In this document: piece after piece, positions 14,284-21,616 of the stretch | Layout of the letters: each line of letters begins with the position of its first letter | Position numbering within the stretch: the stretch's first letter is position 1 | Assembly: GCA_944388825.1 (NCBI GenBank) | Contig: CALXKG010000054.1 | Span: 1 to 24,629, forward strand | Direction of reading: 5' to 3' | DNA length: 24,629 bases | From: an uncultured Clostridia bacterium | GTDB taxonomy: Bacteria; Bacillota; Clostridia; Oscillospirales; Ruminococcaceae | Notes under the pieces: generated by a model | The model's database searches: none | Told to the model about the DNA's origin: nothing | The model's input: the letters and a program-made list of their open reading frames with translations, nothing else | Translations under genes and position numbers: made by a program

Positions 14284-16359
14284 TTAAGAGCCGGACGGCT
14301 GGCAGCAGATGCCGTGTTCTGTGCAGAAGGCCCGGATCTTTTCCAGTCCGCCGTCTCCGAATTCGTTTTGCAGGATGGTGCCCAGCTTATGGCGCAGTGG
14401 GTGCCGGAGCCGGAGCTGCGCCAAAAACCGGCGGGTATTTTCCTCGTCCAGGCAGAACCCGCCGGGCGCGCCTTCCCCCGCTAAAAAGGATAAGCGCCCG
14501 CCGCAGAGACGGATACCGGCGGATTGGCTGCCGTCGGGGGCGGTTAGGCCGTATTCCCCGTCGGACAGGTCCCGCCCGATGGCCTCCCAGAAGGGCTCGG
14601 CCCAGTTGTCTTCCATCCGCTCGGCCTCTTTCCGGGGAAGGGGGCGTGCGCCGCCGGAAACGCCGCCTTCCAGCGGGTTCCACTGCGGCCTGCCTTTTTT
14701 CAGCGCCATATTTTCCCCGTGTGCGGAAAGCTGGTACAGGAGCCCTTTCTGTTCGTCGGCGAGGAAGGTGACAAACAGGTCTTTGTACAGCCTGGTCATT
14801 TCCCAGTAGGCCGTTTCGGTCTCCACATATTGCTGCAAATCGGCGAGGCCGTCCAGGATCCCGCTGTAGTACCAGGACAGGTATTCCTTTGGGATGTTGG
14901 ACTGGGCCCAGAGCGCCTCGCCCTGCCGCCGGTATCCGGCGTCCAGCCGGCGCAGCTCCGCCGTCTTTTCCGCCAGGAACAGCATCTTCAGCCGGATATC
15001 CGCCTGGGGGAGCTTACGGATCTCCCACAGCCGGCGCAGGTACCAGGGCTGCCCCTCCAGCGTAAAGGCGTTGACCAGGGCCGCCACGTCCGTCCCGAAG
15101 TTTTCGTAGATGTCCAGCAGCGGGGCGGCCGCCTTTTCGGGGAGGCTGCGGAGCAGTCCGGCCGCCAGCAGGTTTATGTCCGCGTCCATGACCGAGAGGA
15201 TTTGCAGCGTCTCGACCGGGCGGAGGATGCCGGGGCGCTCCTCTTTTTCCGGCGCGTCTTCACAGCGGCCGGCGGCGTACCGGAGCGCTTTTTCCACTGT
15301 CCCGTTGTTTTCGCGGATGATGGGGCGGTCGTTCCAGTTTTCCTCTATCCGGTCCCAGACGGCGCGGTAGATGTCCGCTGTCTCCTCTTTAAAGCAGGCG
15401 AACAGGATGGCCATCCAGTAACCGGGGTTTGCCTTCAGCCAGCTGGCGACCGTGGAGAGGGCGACCTCGGCGGCTTCTTTGAGCGGGTAGCCATACGCGC
15501 CGGTGGAGATCGCGGGGAAGGCGATGCTGTGGATGCCGGTCTTCCGGGCCAGCTCCAGGCAGTTCCAGTAGCAGCGGCCGAGCAGCCGGGCGTCCTCTTC
15601 CGAGCCGGAGTAGACCGGGCCGACGGTGTGGATGATGTAGTCCGCTTTCAGGTTGTAGCCTTTGGTCAGCTTGGCCTCGCCGGTTTTGCAGCCGTGGAGG
15701 GCGCGGCAGGCTTCCAGCAGCTCGGGGCCCGCCGCGCGGTGGATCGCCCCGTCGACCCCGCCGCCGCCCAGAAGGCTGTGGTTGGCGGCGTTGACGATAC
15801 ATTCGGTCTCCGCCTGGGTAATGTCCGAGACGTCTATGCAGACTGTATTCTCCCGTTCTTCGGGGAGGCAGTATGCAAAGAGCAGCTTGATCATGGACTT
15901 GGAGAGGAAAAAGGACTTATCCCAGGGGTTTATCACGACGCCGTCTACCTCGGGACTGAGAAGGGCTTTTTCCAGATAGCAGGCGATGTCCTCGGTGACG
16001 GCGGAGGACGCTTCCCCTTTGCTGTTTTCCTCCCGGCTGGTAAAGGCGGCATAGGCGGCGGGGCCGTTTTTCAGCTGAAGGACCCGGATATGGAGTCTTG
16101 TGTCCGGCGGGATATCGACCAGGTTCCCCACCTGGATCTCGCCGGCGGTGATCGCGTCCATCGCCGGCTGCGGCAGGTCCACCGGGACGAAGATCTGCTC
16201 CTTCCGGGCGATGGCCTGGCGGATGGCTTCCAGGACGTCGGCTGTCCGGCTGTCTTTTTCTTCTTCGGCGCCGGCATACAGGGCGTTAATGGCTTCTTCG
16301 ATCTGCCGGAGGTTTTCCGACCATCCCTTCCGGAGCAGGGTCACGAGATAATCTTCCAT
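14284..16359 (-). CDS. SseB-like / macro domain / degenerate RelA-SpoT-type HD protein
   Basis: A 691-aa cytoplasmic multidomain protein. Residues about 10-165 resemble SseB (FVPVDLP; DGVVINPWDKSFFLSKSMIKLL). Residues about 172-335 are a complete macro domain that binds or removes ADP-ribose: NAANHSLLGGGGVDGAIH (190-207) and FPAISTGAYGYP (281-292). Residues about 354-475 align by eye with the HD hydrolase domain of RelA/SpoT/Mesh1 proteins (VEKALRYAA; ILRPVETLQIL; AAGLLR; FGTDVAALV; LFLAEKTAELR), but every metal position is changed: Cys366 and Arg380 for His, Arg404-Ser405 for His-Asp, Glu464 for Asp. Residues 476-691 form a further alpha/beta region (WYYSGILDGLADLQ; YWEMTRLYKDLF). Start ATG 16359 has AGGAGA upstream; an in-frame upstream ATG would overlap the preceding gene's end. 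It lies 93 bp after another macro protein and probably shares its transcript. Substrate unknown. Confidence 0.82.
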   Translation of the reverse strand: MEDYLVTLLRKGWSENLRQIEEAINALYAGAEEEKDSRTADVLEAIRQAIARKEQIFVPVDLPQPAMDAITAGEIQVGNLVDIPPDTRLHIRVLQLKNGPAAYAAFTSREENSKGEASSAVTEDIACYLEKALLSPEVDGVVINPWDKSFFLSKSMIKLLFAYCLPEERENTVCIDVSDITQAETECIVNAANHSLLGGGGVDGAIHRAAGPELLEACRALHGCKTGEAKLTKGYNLKADYIIHTVGPVYSGSEEDARLLGRCYWNCLELARKTGIHSIAFPAISTGAYGYPLKEAAEVALSTVASWLKANPGYWMAILFACFKEETADIYRAVWDRIEENWNDRPIIRENNGTVEKALRYAAGRCEDAPEKEERPGILRPVETLQILSVMDADINLLAAGLLRSLPEKAAAPLLDIYENFGTDVAALVNAFTLEGQPWYLRRLWEIRKLPQADIRLKMLFLAEKTAELRRLDAGYRRQGEALWAQSNIPKEYLSWYYSGILDGLADLQQYVETETAYWEMTRLYKDLFVTFLADEQKGLLYQLSAHGENMALKKGRPQWNPLEGGVSGGARPLPRKEAERMEDNWAEPFWEAIGRDLSDGEYGLTAPDGSQSAGIRLCGGRLSFLAGEGAPGGFCLDEENTRRFLAQLRLRHPLRHKLGTILQNEFGDGGLEKIRAFCTEHGICCQPSGS

Positions 16360-16452
16360 ATAAAAATTTTCTCCTGTGCGGGTAGAGGGATTGTTCCTAC
16401 ACCCACAGTATAACCGGAAACAGGCCCAAATGGGTCGCCTGCCGGGCGACAT

Positions 16453-17484
16453 TTACCCGCCCAGCAGCGGCTGGCCGAAGGTGAACAGCACTTCGTTCAG
16501 ATGGAAAATGTCATAGTCTTTGTTTTGAATAAAGTATTCTACGATCAGGTCAAACCGGCTGCTGTGGGAGAGGGTAAAGCCGGCGCGGGACAACAGGTCT
16601 TCTGTCTCCTCCAGATCCAGTTCCAGCGCGATGGCAAAGGCCAGCGCGGTCGTTTTGGAGGGCCTGTAGTCCGGGCTGCTGCGGATCTTGGAAAAGAGCC
16701 GGCGGTCGATGTTGGCCTTTTTATAGATTTCGGCGTCCTTTTTGCCGGTCCGGTCGATGAGGCGGAGAAGGGTCTCGGAAAACCCCGCGTCCAGCTGCCC
16801 GCATACGGCTTCCCAGCCGCCGCCGGGCGGCGCCGCGGCCTGCAGGCCCGTTTCCCGCATCCGCTGCCGCCGCTCCTGTTCGCGCAAATTGCGGATGGCC
16901 GCGTCCGCGTCGGGGGCTTCTGCCGGAGCGAGGCCGTATTCATCCAGCGTCTGCCGCCGGACAAATGCGGCGTCGATATAGCTTTCCACGTCGCGCAGCA
17001 GCCTTTCCGACAGGGCGAGGGCGTCCCGGGAGAAGACGGCGAGGGTGATCTGCATTTCGTTTTCCATCAGGAAAAGGCTGAACGCCCGGACGGCGGCCTG
17101 CAGGGCGACAGGGCCGGGGAAGCCGTTGTTCCCGGCGGCCAGCAACGGGAAGGCGGCCGACCGGCAGCCGGTTTCCTTCGCCAGCCGGAGGGCGTTTTGG
17201 TAGCAGCTGTCCAGCAGGGCTTCTTCCCCGTGGCGGCCGTTCTGCCAGACCGGGCAGACGGTGTGGATGACATACCGGGCGTTTAACCCGAAAGCCGGCG
17301 TGACAGCGGCCTGTCCGGCCGGGATGCGGCCGATCTTTTTCCGGGCTTCCAGCAGCTTTGGCCCGGCTTTTTTGTGGATGGCGGCGTCTGCGCCGTAGCC
17401 GATGCCGGGGACGGGCGGGGCGGTGTTGACGATGGCGTCCGCCTGCATACGGGAAATGTCGTTGTGTACAATTTCAAATGGCAT
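16453..17484 (-). CDS. Macro-domain protein with HTH-like C-terminal domain
   Basis: A 343-aa protein. Residues 1-165 are a macro domain (MPFEIVHNDISRMQADAIVN; YVIHTVCPVWQNG; AAFPLLAAGNNGFP). The first ligand loop reads NTAPPVPGIGYGADAAIH instead of the usual NAANxxLxGGGGVDGAIH, and the phosphate loop is AAGNNG rather than STGxYG, so ADP-ribose turnover may be altered or lost. A charged linker (about 170-228) leads to a helical domain (235-343) with DAEIYKKANIDRRLFSKIRS and KTTALAFAIALELDLEETEDLL, which looks like an XRE-type helix-turn-helix, and ends SSRFDLIVEYFIQNKDYDIF. I have seen this C-terminal domain on many Firmicutes macro proteins, but its role is unknown to me. ATG 17484 follows AGGAGG at 7-nt spacing. 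Its promoter has TATAAT at 17542-17537. The SseB-macro gene follows on the same strand. Confidence 0.85.
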   Translation of the reverse strand: MPFEIVHNDISRMQADAIVNTAPPVPGIGYGADAAIHKKAGPKLLEARKKIGRIPAGQAAVTPAFGLNARYVIHTVCPVWQNGRHGEEALLDSCYQNALRLAKETGCRSAAFPLLAAGNNGFPGPVALQAAVRAFSLFLMENEMQITLAVFSRDALALSERLLRDVESYIDAAFVRRQTLDEYGLAPAEAPDADAAIRNLREQERRQRMRETGLQAAAPPGGGWEAVCGQLDAGFSETLLRLIDRTGKKDAEIYKKANIDRRLFSKIRSSPDYRPSKTTALAFAIALELDLEETEDLLSRAGFTLSHSSRFDLIVEYFIQNKDYDIFHLNEVLFTFGQPLLGG

Positions 17485-17536
17485 CGCTTCGCCTCCTGTT
17501 GGGTTGCCGTGTCCGGGAGTTTGTCCCGTTTGGTTT

Positions 17537-17542
17537 ATTATA
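17537..17542 (-). promoter_or_regulatory. -10 box of the macro-domain operon
   Basis: On the minus strand TGG-TATAAT gives an extended -10 element 53 bp before the ATG at 17484. No good -35 box is visible 17 bp upstream, which an extended -10 can tolerate. Confidence 0.5.
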
Positions 17543-17657
17543 CCACTTTTCCCCGGGAGGGGGAATGGGGGTAGCGGGAGACGGTAAAAATAAGGGGCAA
17601 AACAGCGCGTAACGGTACGGTTTGCAATTGGGGACGACAAATTTTTTTGTTATGTAT

Positions 17658-17830
17658 AATCCGAAGGAAAGCGCAAACCTGTGAAAAAGCGCGGTTTCGC
17701 GCGCCGCGCGAAATCCCGGCTGATGCCGAATGGCCGGAAAGCGGTTTTTCAGGTTTGCCGGAAGCGAGCGTATTGAAAATATGCGAGCAGAGGCAAACCG
17801 GCTGTCATTCACTGTCGCTCCCGTTCGAAT
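17658..17830. repeat. 173-bp direct repeat, copy A
   Basis: First copy of a 173-bp non-coding repeat; copy B starts exactly 276 bp later with no gaps and about nine mismatches (roughly 95% identity by eye). It can fold extensively: GCAAACCTG near its start pairs with CAGGTTTGC some 80 bases later, TTTCGCGCG pairs with CGCGCGAAA, CCGGCT with GGCCGG, and CGTATT with AATATG. Open frames crossing it on either strand look like artefacts, since they run into tRNA sequence. No promoter is seen within it. Confidence 0.85.
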
Positions 17831-17864
17831 TATTCCTTTTAAGAAGGAAGAAGTTTTTATATTG

Positions 17865-17888
17865 GGCGGAGAAGGAGGGATTCGACCC
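17865..17888 (-). pseudogene. Stray 3'-end fragment of tRNA-Ser
   Basis: These 24 bp repeat the T-loop and acceptor end of the tRNA-Ser at 18161-18253 (shared GGCGGAGAAGGAGGGATTCG), with one base lost in the T arm. Beyond it the tRNA match stops and a GC-rich hairpin (CCCGCC..GGGCGGG on the minus strand) follows. It sits relative to repeat copy A as the real tRNA sits relative to copy B, which points to a duplicated tRNA-plus-repeat module with one decayed tRNA. Confidence 0.75.
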
Positions 17889-17933
17889 GCCCTGCGGGGC
17901 GGGCCAGGTCGCGGCCCATGATAAAAAATCTAA

Positions 17934-18106
17934 AATCCGAAGGAAAGCGCAAACCTGTGAAAAAGCGCGGTTTCGCGCGCCGCGCGAAATTCCGGCCGAT
18001 GCCGAATGGCCGGAAAGCGGTTTTTCAGGTTTGCCGGAAGCGAACATATTGAAAATATGCGAGCAGAGGCAAACCAGCTGTCATGCAGTACCGCTCCCGT
18101 TCGAAT
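17934..18106. repeat. 173-bp direct repeat, copy B
   Basis: Second copy of the repeat at 17658-17830. Where it differs from copy A inside two hairpins, pairing is kept: CCGGCC/GGCCGG here against CCGGCT/GGCCGG in A, and CATATT/AATATG here against CGTATT/AATATG in A. It lies immediately beyond the tRNA-Ser terminator on the minus strand. Confidence 0.85.
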
Positions 18107-18120
18107 CCCCCATTCAAATC

Positions 18121-18161
18121 AAAAAAGTAACCCCACATCAAAGATGTGGGGTTACTTTTTT
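18121..18161 (-). terminator. Terminator of tRNA-Ser
   Basis: A perfect 19-bp stem with a 3-nt loop (arms 18121-18139 and 18143-18161), ending in TTTTTT on the minus strand. It starts right at the encoded CCA of the tRNA. Confidence 0.92.
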
Positions 18162-18253
18162 GGCGGAGAAGGAGGGATTCGAACCCTCGATGAGCTATTA
18201 ACCCATACACGAGTTCCAGTCGTGCGCCATAAACCAAGCTAGGCGACTTCTCC
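18161..18253 (-). tRNA. tRNA-Ser (anticodon GGA)
   Basis: On the minus strand the 7-bp acceptor stem GGAGAAG/CTTCTCC closes a class II tRNA. The anticodon stem CACGA/TCGTG encloses the loop CTGGAAC with anticodon GGA, reading UCC and UCU serine codons. A long variable arm (TGGGTTAATAGCTCA) and the T arm with TTCGAAT follow. The discriminator is G, and CCA is encoded in the DNA (18163-18161). It has its own consensus promoter and terminator, so it is a single-gene unit. Confidence 0.95.
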
Positions 18254-18289
18254 ATATTCAATTTGCGCTCCCGCGCTGCAACGATAGTA

Positions 18290-18318
18290 ATTATAGCATC
18301 CCTTCCGGCAAATGTCAA
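18290..18318 (-). promoter_or_regulatory. Promoter of tRNA-Ser
   Basis: On the minus strand: TTGACA (18318-18313), a 17-bp spacer and TATAAT (18295-18290), both perfect consensus, as expected for a stable RNA gene. Confidence 0.93.
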
Positions 18319-18385
18319 CCCCTTTTTGCAACTTTTTTTAAAAGGCAGGAATTTTCACGGCCGCCGGGGAATTTTGGAAAAGCTA

Positions 18386-18414
18386 TGGAAATGGGGGCGG
18401 AAATGTTGTATAAT
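18386..18414 (+). promoter_or_regulatory. Probable promoter of the cysteine desulfurase operon
   Basis: TGGAAA (18386-18391), a 17-bp spacer and TATAAT (18409-18414), 58 bp before the TTG start codon. Confidence 0.7.
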
Positions 18415-18472
18415 AGGTTTAATACTGGGGTTCTGTCCCCGGTGTGCGACTTTATAAAAGGGGAAAGTTTTT

Positions 18473-19615
18473 TTGGAGATCTATCTGGACAACTGCGCGA
18501 CGACCAAAGTCTGCCCCGAAGCGGCAGAAGCGGCGGTGAAGGCGATGGTCGAGGACTACGGCAACCCCTCCTCCCTCCATCGGATGGGGCTTAACGCCGA
18601 GCGGATCCTCACCGGGACGCGGAAAGCGGCGGCGGCGCTGCTTTCCTGCGACTACAGCTGCATCTATCTGACCGGCGGCGCGACCGATTCCAACAATATC
18701 GCGATCCAGGGGGCCGTCCGCGCCCGGGCGCGGATGGGAAAGACGGTTGTCACGACGACGGTCGAGCACCCGTCGGTCGCCGAGAATTTTACCGTGCTGG
18801 AAAAGGCGGGGTATACCGTCAAACGGGTCGGCCCCCGGGCAGACGGACGGTTTTACGCCGAGGATTTTCTCGACGCGGTGGATGGGGACACGGTGCTGCT
18901 CAGCATGATGATGGTCAATAACGAGCTGGGGACGGTGCTGCCCTATGACAAAGTGGTCCCGGCGGTAAAAAAGCGGTTCCCGGACCTGGCCGTCCACATC
19001 GACGGGGTGCAGGGTTTTACCAAGCTCCCCTTTTCGCCCGAGCGGCTGGGGGTAGACCTCTTTTCTTTCTCCGGGCATAAGCTCTACGGGCCGAAGGGGG
19101 CTGGGGGGCTGTATATCCGTAAAGGGCTGCGGGTCCTGCCGGTCGAGTACGGCGGCGGTCAGGAAAAGGCCGTCCGCCCCGGCACCGAGGCGGTCCCCGC
19201 CATCGCCGGGATGGGGGCGGCGCTTAAAATGGTGCGGGAGAACCGGGCGGCGATCATGCAAAACTACCGGGAGCGGAACGCACAGCTGCGGGCCCTTTTA
19301 AAAGAAATGCCGGGGGTTGTGATCAACTCGCCGGAAGACGGCTGCCCGCACATCCTGAATCTGTCGGTCCCCGGCATCCCGTCGGAAGTGATGCTCCACG
19401 CGCTGGAGGAAAAAGGGGTATACGTCTCCTCCGGCTCCGCCTGCTCGAAGGGGGCGCTCAGCGGCGTGCTGCAGGCGTTCCACCTGCCGGCCGAGCGGAT
19501 CCGCTCGGCGCTGCGGGTCAGCTTCTCCAAAGATACGGCGGCGGAAGAGATCGACGCCTTTGCCGCCGCGCTGCGGGAAGTCACCGGGCATCTCGGCGCG
19601 GTGGTGAAGGGGTAA
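18473..19615 (+). CDS. Cysteine desulfurase (NifS/IscS family) partnered with ThiI
   Basis: A 380-aa PLP enzyme that takes sulfur from L-cysteine as an enzyme-bound persulfide. The N-terminus is EIYLDNCATT; EHPS (His99) stacks on PLP; HIDGVQ (Asp177, Gln180) contacts the cofactor; SFSGHKLYGPKG carries the PLP lysine (Lys203); SSGSACSKG carries the sulfur-accepting cysteine (Cys324). The start is TTG at 18473, since AAGGGG lies about 9 nt upstream and no ATG fits the conserved N-terminus. The thiI gene follows after 63 bp, the classic pairing in which a dedicated desulfurase (NifZ-type in Bacillus) feeds ThiI for tRNA 4-thiouridine. It might also supply sulfur elsewhere. Confidence 0.93.
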   Translation: MEIYLDNCATTKVCPEAAEAAVKAMVEDYGNPSSLHRMGLNAERILTGTRKAAAALLSCDYSCIYLTGGATDSNNIAIQGAVRARARMGKTVVTTTVEHPSVAENFTVLEKAGYTVKRVGPRADGRFYAEDFLDAVDGDTVLLSMMMVNNELGTVLPYDKVVPAVKKRFPDLAVHIDGVQGFTKLPFSPERLGVDLFSFSGHKLYGPKGAGGLYIRKGLRVLPVEYGGGQEKAVRPGTEAVPAIAGMGAALKMVRENRAAIMQNYRERNAQLRALLKEMPGVVINSPEDGCPHILNLSVPGIPSEVMLHALEEKGVYVSSGSACSKGALSGVLQAFHLPAERIRSALRVSFSKDTAAEEIDAFAAALREVTGHLGAVVKG

Positions 19616-19678
19616 GGATAAAACGATACGGTTCCTGCCAGGTTGTATCCGAGAATTCAATAGAAAGGCTAACGATAG

Positions 19679-20857
19679 ATGAAAGAGATTATCCTCGCGA
19701 AAAATGGCGAAATCGCCCTCAAGGGCCTCAACCGGCGGCGGTTTGAAGAGGTGCTGATGCGCAACATCAAATGGCGGCTGAAAGACTTTGGCAAGATCAA
19801 GATCAGCTGTATGCAGTCGACGATCTACATCGACCCGGAGGACGGGGAATTCTACGACTTCGACGGGGCGGTCGAGGCGCTCCGGAAAATTTTCGGCATC
19901 GCGTCGATCAGCCGGGCGGCCGTCCTCGAAAAAAATATGGACGATATCCTGGCGAAGGTCTGCGATTATATCGAGCCGGCGCTTTTTGGGGCAAAGACCT
20001 TTAAAGTCGAGGCCAAGCGGTCGGACAAGCATTTCCCGCTGAAATCCCCCGAGATCGCGGCGCAGGTGGGCGGGCAGATCCTCAGCCGGTTCCACCGGCT
20101 CAAAGTCGACGTCCACAATCCCGACGTCACTGTCATGGTGGAGATCCGGGACAAGGGCGCCTATGTCCACGCCGGGAGCATTCCCGGGGCGGGCGGGATG
20201 CCGGTCTCCTCGTCGGGGGAGGCGATGGTGCTGATGTCCGGCGGCATCGATTCGCCGGTCGCCGCCTATATGATGGCCAAGCGGGGGCTGATGCTGTCGG
20301 CCGTCCACTTCCAGAGCCCGCCCTATACCAGCGAACGGGCTCTTGAAAAGGTCGAGACCCTCTGCGGGCAGCTGACCCCCTATACCGGGAGGATCCAGTT
20401 TTACTGCGTCCCGTTCACCGAGATGCAGGAGGCGCTGAAAGCCCACTGCCCCGAGGAACTGTTCACCGTTATGATGCGGCGGATGATGATGCGGGTGGCG
20501 ACCAGGCTCGCCGAAGCAAAGGGCATCGAGGCGCTTATCACCGGCGAGAGTTTAGCCCAGGTCGCGTCCCAGACGCTGGAGGCGCTCCACTGTACCGACA
20601 GCGCGACGCCGCTGGTCGTCCTGCGGCCGCTGATTGGGATGGACAAAGGGGAGATCATCAGGATCAGCCGGGAGATCGGCACCTTTGAGACGTCCATTCT
20701 TCCCTATGAAGACTGCTGCACCGTCTTCACCCCCCGCCATCCGGCGACTCACCCGAAGCTCTCCGCCCTTGAAAAGGCGGAGGCGCGGTTTGACTATGGG
20801 CCGCTGATCGACCGGGCGGTCGAGGGGACGGCCGTCAAATCGATCTACGGCGTCTGA
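19679..20857 (+). CDS. thiI: tRNA 4-thiouridine synthase ThiI, without rhodanese domain
   Basis: A 392-aa enzyme that adenylates U8 of tRNA and replaces oxygen with sulfur. The N-terminal ferredoxin-like region and THUMP domain cover about residues 1-165 (IILAKNGEIALKGLNRRRFE at the start is typical). The PP-loop ATPase domain begins with VLMSGGIDSPVAAY (184-197). There is no C-terminal rhodanese domain, as in Bacillus ThiI; sulfur is then expected to come directly from the partner desulfurase encoded just upstream. GAAAGG at 19663-19668 precedes the ATG. The stop codon is separated by a single base from the next start, so the downstream gene is probably translationally coupled. Confidence 0.95.
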   Translation: MKEIILAKNGEIALKGLNRRRFEEVLMRNIKWRLKDFGKIKISCMQSTIYIDPEDGEFYDFDGAVEALRKIFGIASISRAAVLEKNMDDILAKVCDYIEPALFGAKTFKVEAKRSDKHFPLKSPEIAAQVGGQILSRFHRLKVDVHNPDVTVMVEIRDKGAYVHAGSIPGAGGMPVSSSGEAMVLMSGGIDSPVAAYMMAKRGLMLSAVHFQSPPYTSERALEKVETLCGQLTPYTGRIQFYCVPFTEMQEALKAHCPEELFTVMMRRMMMRVATRLAEAKGIEALITGESLAQVASQTLEALHCTDSATPLVVLRPLIGMDKGEIIRISREIGTFETSILPYEDCCTVFTPRHPATHPKLSALEKAEARFDYGPLIDRAVEGTAVKSIYGV

Positions 20858-20858
20858 T

Positions 20859-21548
20859 ATGGCGGATCTACAGGCCGCGGCGGAGGCGGCGGAAGCCGCC
20901 CTCGCGGGGAAAAAAGAGACTGCCGCCCTCTTTGCGGCGGTGACGCCGCCCGGGTGGGCGGTTGGAACGGGGGAGCGGAAAGGCAGCCGGTTTTTAGACC
21001 CCGGCCGGGAGCCGTTTGCCCCTTCCGGCCGGCTGGTGAAAAAATACGGGCGGTGTTCCGGCGAGGCAGCCGCCGCCGGGGCGCTGGCCGTCCGGGAACG
21101 GGCCGGGAGCGGATGGGGCGTCTATATCACCGCCCCGGCGCTCATCCCCCTGCCGCTCAGCGGCGACCCGGAGGAGGACGGCAGCACCGATTTCAGCCTG
21201 ATCTATATCGCCGTTTCCGACGGGCGGAAGGCGGCCGTCCAGCAGCTGGAACTGCCGGGCGACCTCTCCGGGCCGGCGGCCCGGGCCGCGGCGGCGGAAG
21301 AAGCGGCCGGGCAGGCGCTGACGCTGCTGGCCGGCCTTTTAAAGGAAGATCCGGACGCTCTTGCCCTGCGGCGGCCGGCGGCGGCGCTGCGGAAATACGC
21401 GGTGCCTTTCTGGCGGCGGGCGCTGCGTCTGCTGCTGCCCTGGAAAGGGGACGGGACGGGCCTGATCCTTTTAAAAGCGGGGCTGCTGGCGGCGATGCTG
21501 CTGGACCTGCTTTCCGCCGGGCTTTATATCTCCGGCGCGGGCAGCTGA
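20859..21548 (+). CDS. CinA C-terminal-like protein with membrane tail
   Basis: A 229-aa protein starting one base after the thiI stop, with no clear ribosome binding site of its own, so expressed by coupling. The middle (about 58-130) recalls the CinA C-terminal nicotinamide-nucleotide deamidase domain: CSGEAAAAGALAVRERAG resembles its SGETAxAMAxGA segment, and GDPEEDG then LIYIAVSDG resembles its KPVGTVxxAV strand. The family's serine-containing TGGL motif is not visible in the N-terminal part, so the domain is probably inactive or heavily diverged. The C-terminus (about 202-224) is one hydrophobic helix, which CinA lacks. Placement supports the link, since I recall cinA following thiI in related genomes. 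I would call it a CinA-derived membrane protein of unknown function; the homology is a judgement by eye. Confidence 0.6.
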   Translation: MADLQAAAEAAEAALAGKKETAALFAAVTPPGWAVGTGERKGSRFLDPGREPFAPSGRLVKKYGRCSGEAAAAGALAVRERAGSGWGVYITAPALIPLPLSGDPEEDGSTDFSLIYIAVSDGRKAAVQQLELPGDLSGPAARAAAAEEAAGQALTLLAGLLKEDPDALALRRPAAALRKYAVPFWRRALRLLLPWKGDGTGLILLKAGLLAAMLLDLLSAGLYISGAGS

Positions 21549-21616
21549 ATCCGCGCGGGACAATTGGACCGCATTCCCGCCCGGCGCACCCGGGCAATTG
21601 ACGAAAGGTGGAGCGG

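Noticed and set aside
14719..16413. A 564-codon plus-strand open frame
   Set aside because: It is antisense to the SseB-macro protein, has no known motif, and has the composition of a GC shadow frame.
16434..16450. Hairpin GTCGC/GCGAC after the macro-HTH gene as a terminator
   Set aside because: It has only 5 bp and no T run, so readthrough into the SseB-macro gene is more likely.
17865..18253. att-site interpretation (tRNA 3' end duplicated as for an integrated element)
   Set aside because: The space between the two tRNA 3' ends is only about 270 bp with no integrase or cargo, and the flanking 173-bp repeat is duplicated too, so a tandem module duplication explains it better.
17474..18318. 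Several open frames over the direct repeats and tRNA
   Set aside because: They read through tRNA sequence (for example a GFESLLLR peptide from the T loop and acceptor stem) and through non-coding repeats; none has a ribosome binding site in context.
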